64,000 bases of DNA from Cladocopium goreaui (Eukaryota; Sar; Dinophyceae; Suessiales; Symbiodiniaceae), in assembly GCA_947184155.2 (NCBI GenBank), contig CAMXCT020000117.1, positions 139,987 to 203,986 on the forward strand, read 5' to 3'. The position numbers and the translations under genes were made by a program. The notes beneath the pieces were generated by a model. That model ran no database searches, was not told where the DNA came from, and was given only the letters and a program-made list of their open reading frames with translations. Below, piece by piece: positions 1 through 12,000 of this stretch. Position 1 is the first letter of the stretch; each line of letters begins with the position of its first letter.

Positions 1-754
1 GAGTTACATGAATCATGGGTAGTTGATTGAAAATTGACGGTGATTGAACTAGTTTCGAGGTTCCTCACCTAGTTCATGGAGCTACTAAATGAAGCGGCAA
101 GGAGAATGCCCACATGCAGAACTCATGTGAGTCAACGTCGACCCATGGGTTATTTTTCCCAAAAATGGGCATGGTCATCCATCCATTAATAGGGGTCAGG
201 AATCCCCAATGATGGTGACATTACCATACCATACTATACCCTACTATAATTATATATATACCATGTTGTGACCATGGCACATGTGGAGATGGCGAACCGA
301 TAAGCAGTTTCATCCAATTTTCATGGTCCCCGCCCTTTGGGTCTTGGATGACCATCAGAAGGAATTTGAACTGACATAAAATCGAGGACTGGAATAGAAA
401 GATAGTTGCCATCATTTCAAACCATGCTTGAGGCATCATTCAATCCTTAGTTTCTGAGTGCAACAAAGTCGGACTTGGCTTAGCAATCGGCAGGTGCATA
501 GATTTTCTTGGAGCAGAAACATATGTTTTGAGCATCCGGCCACAAGTCGTAAGTCAGCGACAAAATTTGGCGTTTGATGTTTGCCCTGGATCCAGGCTGA
601 AGTCAAATTGAACCCTTGAACAATTTTCAAAGTCCATGTCATTTTCATTTGATTGGTGGTTTGAAATTGTTTTCTTCTTACCATCCCTCAAAAAATGGGA
701 TGATGCTCCCCAATGCCTCCATAAATTTTGGGGTCCGAAAGTCAACCCCCAACC
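1..754. other. No gene recognised
   Basis: Short frames on both strands show no recognisable motif. A small TA-rich patch lies near 245-262. Nothing else is supported here. Confidence 0.5.
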
Positions 755-1135
755 TGATTGATGCCGACGGAAGTCGCTCAACCACCAGGGCCAGTCCTGA
801 TGAAGTCAATGGCCATGGAGACTCCCCGCTGCACCTGGCTTGCAGGCTGGGACCATCTGGGACCATTTGCAAGAAGATATTTTGTCAAAAGAACCATCCA
901 ATCACCTAAGTCTGACCAGCACCCAGTCTGACCCCAGTCGTGCTGATTACGCCACTCTTGACCCAGAGTTTCTGGCATGAAGCCATGCTGCACATCAGGC
1001 AGACGCCATTCCAGGGCAGTGACACGCAGAGTGAGGTTGGCTCTGAGGGTAGGGTTGGTATGGCAATGTAGCTTTGTCCACCAATGGGGGATACCCGGAA
1101 GTTGCAATTTATTGGCGAAAATGACAACCAAGAGA
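755..1135 (+). pseudogene. Decayed ankyrin-repeat gene fragment
   Basis: Around 795-870 the plus strand reads NGHGDSPLHLACRLG, which fits the ankyrin pattern (G-x-(S/T)-P-L-H-x-A-x-x-x-G). Around 1060-1120 a different frame reads GNVALSTNGGYPEVA, like the G-x-T-A-L...G-x-x-E-V-A half of another repeat. The two pieces are in different frames with stops between them, so no intact protein can be read. Ankyrin repeats are protein-protein interaction modules. The match rests on short motifs only, so the family call is tentative; two similar fragments occur near 17.7 and 18.7 kb. Confidence 0.45.
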
Positions 1136-3108
1136 TTTAGGGATACCTTATTGGCAAGCCCATGCGGTAACTCCTAAACCACGAACCAGTTGGGAACCGG
1201 TTACCATTTGGGGTGAAGATTGCGATTTACTCTGTTTTTTTTCCTGCATCACTCAGCAATTTGCTGGTCATTGACAACCCTGGTCATTGCAAGTTGTTCA
1301 TTCTTGTGGCTATCCAGTTTATGGTCGGGGAAACTCATTAATTATGTCCTTAGGTTACCAGGTGGGGTTTACATGTACTATGCATCCAAGCCTGGGGGCT
1401 CTGTGCAAATTAAAGCCACCATAGCCACCGCACCTCATAGAGGAATTCATCCGAACATGGCCTTGACCTGAACGCAGGTCGCCCAGATTACCATTAGATT
1501 GGACCATCACAGCGTTATCAGATTGATGGTTTGAACATATGTATCATATTTGTATCATCATATGTGTTATTGTCAATATGTCTTATCTCGGATCATTCAC
1601 CCCAATTGATTGATACAGTTTAGGTGTGTTGAACACCAAGCAATGTAAAATCCTCGTACAACTATGCTACTTGTACCAAAAAATCTCGAACAGCTATCAT
1701 TAGAAAATCATTGCAGGGAGCAGCTATTCTACAAGTCATCAGAGGCCATACAGCCACTGGTTGAAGATGTCAGGTGAATAGCATGGTAGCATGGTCACGA
1801 TTGAGCCGATGGCGCCAGGTCGTGTCTTTGCTGCTTCGCAGAGGGCACCCAGTGGGCAGAACTATCAATAGCCTTTTATCCCACCGAAAATTCGATTCTT
1901 CCGTTGAATCTCCAAGAAATTTGGCTTAGATTCAATGAATCATGAAACCCAGTTTTATAAATATTCCAAAAAAAATCATCAAATCAGAGAGGTGCCAAGG
2001 TCGAAAGTCCGTTCTTAGGTCATGGTGCGAAGCCGCTGGCCTTGGATTCTCTCGGTCGGCCCCCGAAACGCCGGGAATGCCCAGTTTGGCTCGGCACGGG
2101 ATGAGCGGTGGGTGATAGCCGGTATAGCCATAACGGGAATCCAGGATCGATAAAGGTACAACTATATGGATGACTATGGATGGCTTTAGTTTTTCTTTTA
2201 CAGGTACAACTATTTAAAAAAAGGAGATACCACAGGTATAGCGAAATGCATCACAGCAGATATATATATATATATATCGTAGTCATAACCCCCAGATAAA
2301 TACCCCCTTTATTAACATAGAGATGGTTCTCAATATGCCTGGCTGATGTTGATGTTTGAACTGTTTATGCTCTGGGGTACCTCCATTTAGTTTGTTGATT
2401 TCCCAGCTAACCATGTTTGATGACCCAAGGGTACTATATGGATTAAAACCAATATAAGCATATAAAGATATATGAAGTGGAGATTTTCCCAGAGAATAAC
2501 TACCTCACTTAATAATACTTAATATCAATATTGAATGGATGACTTTTGCTGGGATTTTCGGGGCACACCTGTGCATGTTTTGTTTTCATCCAACATGGCT
2601 GAACCATCCACGAGGCTATGCGCTTGATCCAGTGCTCGTGGGGAAGCTGACCGAGGCCGACGGCTTCAAATGATAACTTTGTTTTTATCTTTTTCGGGGT
2701 TATATGGGATTACTATAACATTACAGACATTACATTATAAATTAACATACATTCGTTATCAATATCTACATAGATATACACACTCTGTGTGCGCGAAAAT
2801 CATTGAGACATAGGTCTTGGATTGTCACCTGTGTGGTTCCAGTGTCTTAGAAGTCTTAGCACAGAAGGGGACCATGGGATTGCTGGTGGCCCACGAAGCC
2901 TTTCCCTTCCGCTTCCATGCCAGAACGACGATGCAGCATTCAGCGAATCCAGAAACGATTTTTCATTGTGAGCACATTTTCTGTGCCGGAATGATAGACC
3001 ACTTTCCCCACTCTGATCAATGCCAAGCAGAAGCCATTGAAGATGCTGCAAAGTCCCAAACATGGAGTTCCCCAATATTTTTCTGGCTGTTGATGCTTGT
3101 TGAACTGC
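1136..3108. other. Intergenic, no gene recognised
   Basis: AT-rich non-coding sequence with a short (TA)n run at about 2258-2276. The piece at 2335-2450 resembles the inverted-repeat elements described at 3109 and 16629 (CCCAGCTAACCATGTTTGATGA and related words) but lacks a clear second arm. Confidence 0.5.
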
Positions 3109-3238
3109 TTACCCTCCGGTAATCAGACGTGGCTTGCTGGAAAATCCAGCATTTATAGATATTTATAGACGATTTTTCCATTAAATCGTCCATTTAAATT
3201 TATAGGGGATTTTCCAGCTAGCCACGTTTGAGGACACC
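3109..3238. repeat. MITE-like inverted repeat
   Basis: Two arms ending in ACGTGGCTNGCTGGAAAATCC face each other (about 3126-3146 and 3205-3225) with an AT-rich middle. Outer sequence (CCTCCGGTAA versus ACACCGGAAA) is partly complementary. No coding capacity. It looks like a short non-autonomous hairpin element; similar ones lie at 4664 and 16629. Confidence 0.5.
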
Positions 3239-4663
3239 GGAAACCAGACTATTTCGGCCCTGGCAGTTCTCCACGAGCACAAGCGCAGGCTGAGAGTCGC
3301 TGGTGCAGAGGGGAAGCTCTCTTGGCATGGCGCTCGTGGAGGTGTGAACTTCCCATGTAGTTGAAGGACAATTATATAAGATAGCTATGATAAATTATAA
3401 GCTATTACAGTATAATATTATATATGGTATCTTGCAGATACCTCTATATATAATATAGGGTAAGATACCTATCTTATCGGTATCTTATATCTTTGTATCT
3501 ACATGTATATTTCAAAACATACAGAAAAGCGATAGAGGCGATGAGCTCGGCAGTCCCATCACGCACCCAGCCCAGCGCGTTTGGATTGCATAGCTCCAGG
3601 CATGCCACCAACATCTTGCCGGAGCTCTTCGAAAAAATCGTGAGCTTTTTGTGATGCCAAGATATGCCAAGTTAGAAGTTACGGTTTTGCACCCGCCCAG
3701 CCCGAGTCTTGTGCTTTTCAGATTTGTCCGTGTCAGTCATGCTTCGAATGTTTCAGGGATCCTTCAGATCAACCTGAGCTATGCATCAAGCATGACCACA
3801 TTTTTCCGATAGTTCCTCATGGAATTTCAGTGCTTTGCCCAGTTCCAGATGTTCCAGCGTTGTGGGATGTTGTGGGGTTGGATGATCCCTTTTGCTGCGC
3901 CTACCCAGTCCTTTCCACCATCCCTGAAGAGATCACTGTGTCACAACTGGTTTTGGTCGCATTAATCACTGTGAACTCTGGAAAGATTACAGTAATCACA
4001 TTAATCACATTCATCACATTAATCATTATAAGAGATCACTGTGAACATTGGTTGGCGACATGGGTTTGATTTCTGGGCGGGTGAAAAAAAGATGGGAATT
4101 TGCCGCCAAGGGACGCAAGGTTGTCCAAGCATCAAGTAATACGTGAAATATGAGAAAACCACCAGCAGGTTTCCATCATTTGTGTTCCTAGTTTCTGTGA
4201 AAAATCACTCCATGCGAACAAGCTTTCTAGGCATGGAGCTTGAAACTGCCGAAAGTTGGAACTCCCCAAACCGGCAAACTATACGCTGCCGCTAAAGGTA
4301 ACATGACGCGAAGCATTTGGTAGATCATTGGGATAAAGTTTGAGAATCACTGAATTGCTGTTTTGTGTTGACATAGAATTTGACAAGCAGATACCTTGTA
4401 GTGAGAGATAGTGAGAGTATGAGAGTCAAATTGCAGCTGCAAAACACAAACCTTCTGATTCAGGGCCTCCTTGCTGTCCTGATGCCTTTGGGCCGGCGTC
4501 ACTGCAGGGTGCATTGTACAGAAATTCGAATCTTATGAGGGTCCCAGATCTCCTTGAGATTGTCGAGGGGATGAGCTTGGCTGCACCGATTCCACCCTGG
4601 TGTTTCGGTGTTTCAGGTTTCAGAGCTCCACACCGGACCATGGTGAGCCATGAATATTGCAAA
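3239..4663. other. Intergenic, no gene recognised
   Basis: AT-rich TATAT-type sequence at about 3375-3500 and a short imperfect repeat of ATCACATTAATCAC near 3990-4030. No frame with a recognisable protein. Confidence 0.5.
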
Positions 4664-4771
4664 TACCCCGTGGGAATTTAACAGTTTGCCATGGAAGATC
4701 ACCATTTTCATTCGGAAAATCTGGAACTGGGCCATGTTCCAGTTCGCAAACTGTTAAATTGCCAGGGGGTA
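4664..4771. repeat. MITE-like inverted repeat, TACCCC ends
   Basis: The first 26 bases (4664-4689) and the reverse complement of the last 26 (4746-4771) agree at 24 of 26 positions; both begin TACCCC and contain AATTTAACAGTTTGC. The middle (about 56 bp) has no coding capacity. The TACCC...AATTTAAC end is shared with the element at 16629, so this is a family. Confidence 0.7.
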
Positions 4772-5187
4772 CGGTACTTGTTCAATAAAATGACGAGAGC
4801 CGACGCCATTTCGTGTCTTGAAAAAAGGTGTTTGGGACGCCCAAAAATCTACCATCATGTTATTGTCATTTACTGTAAAAAAATCGTCGGGGATCCCTCG
4901 TTCTGCAATGAACTATGGTCATGGCATCCGAATTCTCATTGTGAGCTGCAGAGCTGGTTTTCACTTGCCGAAATGCCAGGGGGCCGTATACAGCCTGATG
5001 CTTTCGCAATGGGATCTGCGGATTTAAGGGGGCAGAGCCCAAAGTTCACCCAATCCATCTTTAGATATGTCGGTTTTATGTTAGCAGGGGGGAAACCGGA
5101 CAAGATTTTTCATTGTTTTTGCTGGGGTGGGATTGGGTTGGGGTGGGGGGTTGGGGGGTGGGGTGGGCGATTAAGTTCATGTTCAAA

Positions 5188-5420
5188 TGCATTCTATCTT
5201 CATGCTACGTTACCAAGATCTTCTCGTGCACTTGCACACTATCTTCATGCTACGTTACCAAGATCTTCTCTTGCAATTGCTAACTATCTTCATGCTATGT
5301 TAACAAGATCTTCTCTTGCACTTGCTAACTATCTACATGCTACGTTAGCAAGATCTTCTCTTGCACTTGCTAACTATCTTTATGCTACGTTAACAAGATC
5401 TTCTCTTGCACTTGCTAACA
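5188..5420 (+). repeat. 45-bp tandem repeat, about five copies
   Basis: Unit contains ATCTTCATGCTACGTTA followed by CAAGATCTTCTCTTGCACTTGC. Because 45 is a multiple of three, each unit reads as the same 15 residues, which makes a long open frame across 4691-5500; codon content gives no sign of a gene. The array ends directly at the ISXO2-like remnant. Confidence 0.8.
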
Positions 5421-5725
5421 TGGAGAAGATCAAAAAGGGATCTTACTTGGTGACTGATGGTGCAAGGGCATGCCCTCCTTGTCAAAGACATACCAGTTGA
5501 AACACGAGGAAGCGAATCACGCTGCTGGAGAATTTGTTTGCTTGAACCGACGAGGACCAAAGCCAGCTTTGAGTGTGCACAGTTGGTATCGATGGCACGT
5601 GGAAGAAAATCAAAGATAAGCTTCCGCCAGGCATTCATACCAGAAAGAAAGGCAAGATCAACAAAGATCAACAAAGCACAGCAGGGACTGCGTGCTGCGA
5701 CCGGCTGCCAAGCAGCTGAAAAAGC
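5420..5725 (+). pseudogene. Frameshifted ISXO2-like (IS1595-type) transposase remnant
   Basis: Three plus-strand frames give consecutive pieces of one protein. About 5445-5470 reads SYLVTDGAR. About 5470-5560 in the next frame reads YQLKHEEANHAAGEFV. About 5585-5655 in a third frame reads GIDGTWKKIKDKLPPGIHTRKK. Order and content match the C-terminal half of ISXO2-type DDE transposases: an Asp in T-D-G, a [VA]-N-H-x-x-G-E-F-V block, and an I-D-G-T-W-K block near the last catalytic residue. At least two frameshifts separate the pieces, so it is broken. The N-terminal half is not recognisable; the 45-bp array occupies its place. ISXO2-like proteins are common in dinoflagellate genomes (recalled, not searched). 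Confidence 0.65.
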
Positions 5726-5974
5726 AAGCGAAGATGTGAGGGTAAAAAGTGAAGTTGACCGACAAAGGGTTCCAAAACTGTGGTAAAACACGATTCTAAA
5801 AAAGATACATGCTGATTTTAGATAATTTTTTGAGCCTAAAAAACGCAACTTTCGCTGACAGGCGCAAGGGATTGTGACTTTCAATGTTGAAAATAACGTC
5901 CTGTTAACCCCCCGCACGGATGTTTGGATATGTATTCACCTTACCATTTGGAAGCTGTTTTGGATGTGTTTGGA

Positions 5975-6076
5975 TGCTGAATATATATGTATATATATAT
6001 ATATAGATGTCTATATCTATTTATTTATATATATATATATGTGTGTATATACATATATATATATATAAATATGTAT
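5975..6076. repeat. TA-rich microsatellite
   Basis: Mixed (TA)n, TATG and TATC runs. No coding capacity. Confidence 0.85.
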
Positions 6077-7035
6077 GTATATTACGTATCAGTATTGATA
6101 CACCTGGTGAAGCTGCTGCCCCCCAAAATTAGTTTTGTTCGAAAAATCTTGGCTTAATGAATTCTGCGGCATAGCGGCAGAAGTCCTATGAGGTGGCCGC
6201 CAGTTGAGAAGTCTTGTCCTGTTGATATGGGAAATGGTGGAAGGAAAAAAATGCAGGCTACAGGCTGCCCCATGATTTTGATGATTTTGCAGGTAAACCC
6301 ATGGTTTCCTGATGTTTTGCATTGAGTTGAAATCCAGGTTCAGTCTGTGATTGTGATTGATTCTTCCTCTCTGGCACAACTGCCACCAGATGCGGTTAGA
6401 CCGTAGCAATTGGTCTTCCCAGGCTGTAGCAAGGGAGTAGCAAACCTTCTTATTTGCGGTAATCGCCAATCCATGCCGGGAGGTTTAGCCATCTATAGTG
6501 CTAGCTACTATGATGATCCTTCTCGTTTCAGGGATGAATTGAAACCACCTCCGCATGCCTCAACCATTGAATCATTGAGAAACCCTGGTTACCAGGCAGT
6601 TAGCAGGGTCCAGCCCATGTCGATCTTAGTGCTGTCTCCCTGTCGCAGCTGGGTTTTCAGCCAATGCTCGGAATTGTTTTGGCCGACCGCCTGGTCGGAG
6701 TGCGATCGGATCCTGATCCGAGGCTGCCAATTAGCCGAAATTTAGCTATAGGGGGGAACAGCATGGTGCCTGAGATAATTTCTGTTGTCCTCCTCCGAAG
6801 TGATTGAGGCAAGGTCTGAAACCTTTGACAAAGATCATCGTTGTTTCGCCATGGTAAAGAAGGTGATATAGTTATATAATATATAGTAATAATTAATGAT
6901 TAATAAATAAAATTAAAGGACCGGATAACCCCACAAGTCAACTTCTTCCAATAATGAGCTTCAAAAGTTCTAGCGGGGACGGGGAAGGAAGGAAAGACAA
7001 AGGAGGTGGTGAAAGACTGTGTGTGTGAAAGTATG
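6077..7035. other. Intergenic, no gene recognised
   Basis: Non-coding by inspection; short frames on both strands carry no family motif. Confidence 0.5.
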
Positions 7036-7166
7036 TGAAAAGATAGTATGCACGTACGTATGAATGTATATGTATGTATGTACGTACGTACGTACGTATG
7101 TATGTATGTATGTATGGACGTACGTACGTATGTATGTATGAATGTATGTATGTGTATGTGTGTGAC
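7036..7166. repeat. TACG/TATG tetranucleotide microsatellite
   Basis: Alternating blocks of TACG and TATG with a few variants. Long open frames here (HTYI-rich or CMYV-rich) are products of the repeat. Confidence 0.9.
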
Positions 7167-7547
7167 AAAGTTGCGCGTGAAAGATGGTGTGTGTGAAAGT
7201 GATGTGTGCTTTTTGCTGGCTATCTTCTGTGGAAGAAAACAGGACATCTCTATTGCTGTTTGTATTTCTCTGCTCCATGGGCTTGGCTCGCAAGCAGAGG
7301 GCCAGCCCTGGCGCGCAACGAAAGCCTACTCAATCTGAAGTGTCTCCATGTTTGCAGATTTGTTTTGCTTGTTTTGGAAGGTTTGAGATTTTAGAGTTTG
7401 TTCAGTGTTGGGTTTTGTTTATGTCTGGTTGCTTCTACGTTTTTGCAATTAAAGCTTCCACTGGATAGTGACTTGACCATTGGTTTTGCAAGTTGGTGGT
7501 GTTTCTTCTGACGTTTGAGGCATAGAACATGTCATTTTTTAAAGGAA

Positions 7548-7632
7548 TGTGAGTATGTATGTATGTAATGTATGTAATGTATGTATGTATGTATGTATGT
7601 ATGTATGTATGTATGTATGTGTGTATGTATGC
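7548..7632. repeat. TATG tetranucleotide microsatellite
   Basis: Near-pure TATG units with two interruptions (TAATG). Confidence 0.9.
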
Positions 7633-7919
7633 TACAAGACCCCAACGAAATGGTCATTGCTCTAACACAAAACGGTACAAGACATGAAAGGAGGTCAATG
7701 TAGACACTGGCATGCGGCATACGCGCCGACTTTTTCTCGTTGCGAGCAGGCCAATGTTAATCCCGTTAGAGCATAGACACCTGGTCACATTCTTGCAATG
7801 TCAATTCTTGCAATGTTCATCCGCCAAACCATTGCGCCAAACCAATGTCAAAGCATGTCAGCTCCAGCTGTCACGGAACAAATCTAGGAGAGTTTGTGGA
7901 CGATTCCAACTGGTGAATC

Positions 7920-8460
7920 TAGTTGCAAGAACGACATGATGAAAGTCTGCATGCAAGAAACCGAATCTGTCATGTCTGCGCTGCACAGCGTTGCTGAAGC
8001 GCAGTTGAGCCCTGCCTCTCGACCACGAGCAAGACCAGCACCAGGCCGCAAGTGTGTGTGTGTGGAATGCAGCAGGCCGACAGAAGAAAGTACTTAAACA
8101 TGCCAAAATCAAACATGCCGAAGCACGTAGCAGGCCGACAGAAGAAAGTGCTTAAACATGCCAAAATCAAACATGCCGAAGCACGTGGAAAGAAGAAACA
8201 TGCCGGAAGGACCGCATCTTTGCATGCAAATGACCAATGTCACTTGACTGACTCGTTGTAGTTGTGGTTGAGTCGTATGCAAACTGACCAGAGATGATCC
8301 TATATGACCGCATCTTTACCTTGCTTGACTGACTAGTTGTAGTTGTGTTGTAGTGGTATACGTGCCAGAGCTGTTGTCTGCAACTTCTAGTTGGGCCAAA
8401 GCGACCAAAACAGAACGACAAGAACGACATGACTGATGAAAGTCTGCATACAAGAAACAG
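7920..8460. repeat. Imperfect local duplications
   Basis: A unit of about 55 bp (TTAAACATGCCAAAATCAAACATGCC...GCACGT) occurs twice at about 8092-8190. The segment AAGTCTGCATGCAAGAAAC...AATCTGTCATGTCTGC appears near 7943 and again near 8438. TTGACTGACTNGTTGTAGTTGTG occurs near 8243 and 8325. These precede the GC-rich satellite. Confidence 0.7.
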
Positions 8461-8464
8461 AATC

Positions 8465-9770
8465 TGTCATGTCTGCCACGCCTGCCACGCAAAACGACCA
8501 TGGATGTAAGATTGTGCCACGCCTGCCACGCGGAAGTGAAGCGGCGCCACGGGCGTCACGCCCGCCTAAACCGGGCCCAAGGGCGCCACCCAGTACCATA
8601 AGTGCCACGCCTGCCACGCAAAACGACGGTAGATGTGAGTTTGTGCCACGCCTGCCACGCAAAACGACCGTGGATGTAAGATTGTGCCACGCCTGCCACG
8701 CAGAAGTGAAGCGGCGCCACAGGCGTCACGCCCGCCTAAACTGGGCCCAAGGGCGCCACCCAGTACCATAAGTGCCACGCCTGCCACGCAAAACGACCAT
8801 GGATGTAAGATTGTGCCACGCCTGCCACACGGAAGTGAAGCGGCGCCACGGGCGTCACGCCCGCCTAAACCGGGCCCAAGGGCGCCACCCAGTACCATAA
8901 GTGCCACGCCTGCCACGCAAAACGACGGTAGATGTGAGTTTGTGCCACGCCTGCCACGTGAAGCGAAGGTGGATGTCACCAAGTGCCACGCCTGCCACGC
9001 AAAGTGGCGCGGCGCCACAGGCGTCACGCCCGCCTAAACCGGGCCCAAGGGCGCCACCCAGTACCATAAGTGCCACGCCTGCCACGCAAAACGACGGTAG
9101 ATGTGAGTTTGTGCCACGCCTGCCACGTGAAGCGAAGGTGGATGTCACCAAGTGCCACACCTGCCACGCAAAGTGGCGCGGCGCCACAGGCGTCACGCCC
9201 GCCTAAACCGGGCCCAAGGGCGCCACCCAGTACCATAAGTGCCGCCCCTGCCACGCAAAACGACGGTAGATCATGCCGCGGCGTCACGCGCGACCAAGGC
9301 GCGCCCAAGCCAGTCCAAGCGCGCCACCCAGTGCCATCTGTCCCACGCCTGCCACGCAAAACGACGGTAGATGATGTGAGTTTGTGCCACGCCTGCCACG
9401 TGAAGCGAAGACGTGATGAAGCGAAGGTGGATGCCACAAAGCGCCACGCCTGCCACGCAAAGGGGCGCGGCGCCACAGGCGTCACGCCCGCCTAAACCGG
9501 GCCCAAGGGCGCCACTATACCATAAGTGCCACGCCTGCCACGCAAAACGACGGTAGATCATCCGCGGCGTCACGCGCGACCAAGGCGCGCCCAAGCCAGT
9601 CCAAGCGCGCCACCCAGTGCCATGAGTGCCACGCCTGCCACGCAAAACGACGGTGGATGTGAGTTTGTGCCACGCCTGCCACGCAAAACGACAGTAGGTG
9701 TGAGTTTGTGCCACGCCTGCCACGTGAAACGACAGTAGGTGTGAGTTTGTGCCACGCCTGCCGCGCAAAG
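8465..9770 (+). repeat. GC-rich satellite, core TGCCACGCCTGCCACGC
   Basis: The core TGCCACGCCTGCCACGC recurs about 20 times. A higher-order unit containing CGTCACGCCCGCCTAAAC, GGGCCCAAGGGCGCCACC and AGTACCATAAG starts near 8591, 8761, 8890, 9059 and 9228, giving spacings of about 170, 129, 169 and 169 bp. Later units near 9320 and 9590 carry a variant (ACGCGCGACCAAGGCGCGCC). Open frames of 90-150 codons on both strands come from repeat periodicity, and no family motif is seen. Confidence 0.85.
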
Positions 9771-9771
9771 T

Positions 9772-10104
9772 TGTTGTTGTTTGTGTGTGTGTGTGTGTTG
9801 TGTGGTGTGGTGTGGTGTGGTGTGGTGTGGTGTGGTGTGGTGTGGTGTGGTGTGGTGTGGTGTGGTGTGTTGTGGTGTGTTGTGTTGTGTTGTGTTGTGT
9901 TGTGTTGTGTTGTGTTATGTGTGTGTGTGTTGTTGTATGTGTGTGTGTGTGTTGTTGTTGTGTGTGTGTGTTGTGTGTGTGTGTTGTGTGTGTGTTTGTT
10001 GTATGTGTGTGTGTTGTATGTGTGTGTGTTGTTGTATGTGTGTGTGTGTTGTTGTATGTGTGTGTGTTGTTGTATGTGTGTGTGTTGTGTGTGTGTGTTG
10101 TGTG

Positions 10105-10185
<81 letters not shown>

Positions 10186-10206
10186 GTGTTGTTGTGTGTT
10201 GTTGTG

Positions 10207-10288
<82 letters not shown>

Positions 10289-10314
10289 GGTGTTGGTGTT
10301 GGTGTTGGTGTTGG

Positions 10315-10387
<73 letters not shown>

Positions 10388-10400
10388 GTGTGTGTATGTT
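9772..10400 (+). repeat. TGTGG, TG and TTG microsatellite complex
   Basis: Order on the plus strand: (TGTGG)n at about 9800-9865, (TGTGT)n to about 9915, TG runs broken by TTG and TATG to about 10105, then (GTT)n to 10400 with a TGTGTTGT interruption near 10190 and a (GGTGTT)n block near 10288-10313. Frames reading poly-V, poly-C, poly-Q, poly-N and poly-T are repeat products. Confidence 0.95.
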
Positions 10401-10529
10401 GATGTGTGGCGGGAGGAGCGGCGGTTGGAGGAGGAGGAGGAGGAGGCCGGGAGGAGGCCCGGGATACAGAATCAAAAACAAGAACCCCACACAAAGATGT
10501 GGGGAATAACAGATATTAAAAAATGTATT

Positions 10530-10650
10530 TGATTATAGCTGCATAATAAATATATATAGATAATATTTTATCATATATCACAAAATAAATATATATATAT
10601 ATATTATATTATATATTATATATATATTATATTATATTATATATATATGG
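10530..10650. repeat. AT-rich low-complexity tract
   Basis: TATAT and TTATAT motifs in irregular tandem arrangement. Confidence 0.85.
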
Positions 10651-10974
10651 GAACCACCCATTTTAAGCGACAATTCTCTGTCTCAAGCTCTTTTCATGCA
10701 TGAGACTCATAGAGATAACTATCTGATCAGCCACAGTAGGTGAAGCAAAGTTTGATCCTGGAAGCAGTTGGAAAGCCTTCTGAAGAACTCTATGTGTATT
10801 AACAACGGGTCTGTCTCAAAGTTGGAGTCTGCGAGGTCATTATTTCCCCCTAACTTGACAGGACCATCCTGAGTAGTTATAAATCTTATACGTCTTATTA
10901 GTTATTTTTTCCTTTTCCCAAATGCGTAGCAAGGGTTCCCGGTTTGGGGGTTGAGGCTGTGTTCGCTAGACGTT

Positions 10975-11052
10975 GCGCAACCGTTCGCAGCCGTCCGCAG
11001 CCGTCTGCAACCGTCTGCAACCGTTCGCAACCGTCGGCAACCGTCCGCGTGA
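10975..11052 (+). repeat. 10-bp tandem repeat CCGTYYGCAR
   Basis: About eight decamers of the form CCGTCYGCAA or CCGTTCGCAA in a row. Confidence 0.85.
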
Positions 11053-11124
11053 GGACCGTATGGCCATGCCTATATGGTGAGTTCTGCCAAAGTCGTCACT
11101 TTTGGAGGTTCAAACGTCGCGTAG

Positions 11125-11405
11125 CCTCGTTTGGCGTGGCAGGCGTGGCACTTTGTGGCAGTCCAACATGTTTCATAACATGTTGAACGATGTTTTATCT
11201 TGCAGGGGCAATACTTTGCATCGTTTTCAGAAGGTGACTTTCATTTTTCGTGGCACGTGCAGCACTTTGGACGTGTCCATATTCATTTTGCGTGGCAGGC
11301 GCAGCACTTCCAGACGTGTCGTGTTGTGTGTTTTTTGCGAATCGCATTGTCAGGGCTGCGTCAAGTGGTGACAACGTGCAAATTCCGTGGCAGGCGCGGC
11401 CTTCT
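11125..11405 (-). repeat. Inverted stray copies of the GC-rich satellite core
   Basis: CGTGGCAGGCGTGGCA near 11137 is the reverse complement of the 8465-9770 core. Looser versions (CGTGGCACGTGCAGCACTTTGGACGTG; CGTGGCAGGCGCAGCACTTCC) follow at about 11250, 11290 and 11385. The satellite therefore flanks the microsatellite complex in opposite orientations. Confidence 0.6.
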
Positions 11406-11549
11406 GTGACATGTGCTGAAAATTGACGGAAGCCTCGCACGAAACACCGATTTTGAGGTCGTACATTTGGGGTTCATGAGAAAACTTGTAGGAAAACGTC
11501 GGTTTTGTAGCTATTAAAGTGTGAAAATTTGAGGAAGTCTCGCACGAAA

Positions 11550-12000
11550 GACTTTACACTTTACACTCCACACCCTACACTTTACACTTTACACTCCACA
11601 CTCTAAACTTTAGACTTTACACTCTACACTTCAAACTTTGCACTCCACAGTCTACACTTTACACCCTACACTTTGCACTCCACACTTTACACTGCGCACT
11701 CCACACTCTACACTTTACACTTTGCACTTCACACTTTACACTTTACCCATACTTTACACTTTACACTTTAAACCCCATACTTTACACTTTTCACTTTTCA
11801 CTCCACACTTTACGCTTTACACTCCGCACTCTACACTTTCCACTCTACACTTTGGACTTTACACTCTGCACTCTACACTTTACACTTTACACTCCACAAT
11901 CCCCACTTTACACTCTACACGCTACATTCCCCACTCAACACTCCACTTTCTTCATGCTCCACACTTTCCACTCCACCCCATTCCACATTTCACAGTCTAC
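11550..12000 (+). repeat. Heptamer array CACTTTA / CACTCCA
   Basis: Roughly 60 units of seven bases of the form CAC(T)YYA (mostly ACTTTAC, ACTCCAC, ACTCTAC). The plus frame reads (TLYTLHS)n. A related array lies at 50755-50935. Confidence 0.85.

Noticed and set aside
4691..5500. 269-codon frame as a gene
   Set aside because: Half is the 45-bp tandem repeat, and the end overlaps the transposase remnant in the wrong frame after the first few codons; the first part has no family motif.
5390..5917. 175-codon minus-strand frame
   Set aside because: It is antisense to the ISXO2-like remnant, which explains the region better.
9271..10532. Poly-Q, poly-N, poly-T, poly-V and poly-C frames up to 407 codons
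   Set aside because: Produced by the TGTGG, TG and TTG microsatellite; no non-repeat coding sequence on either side.
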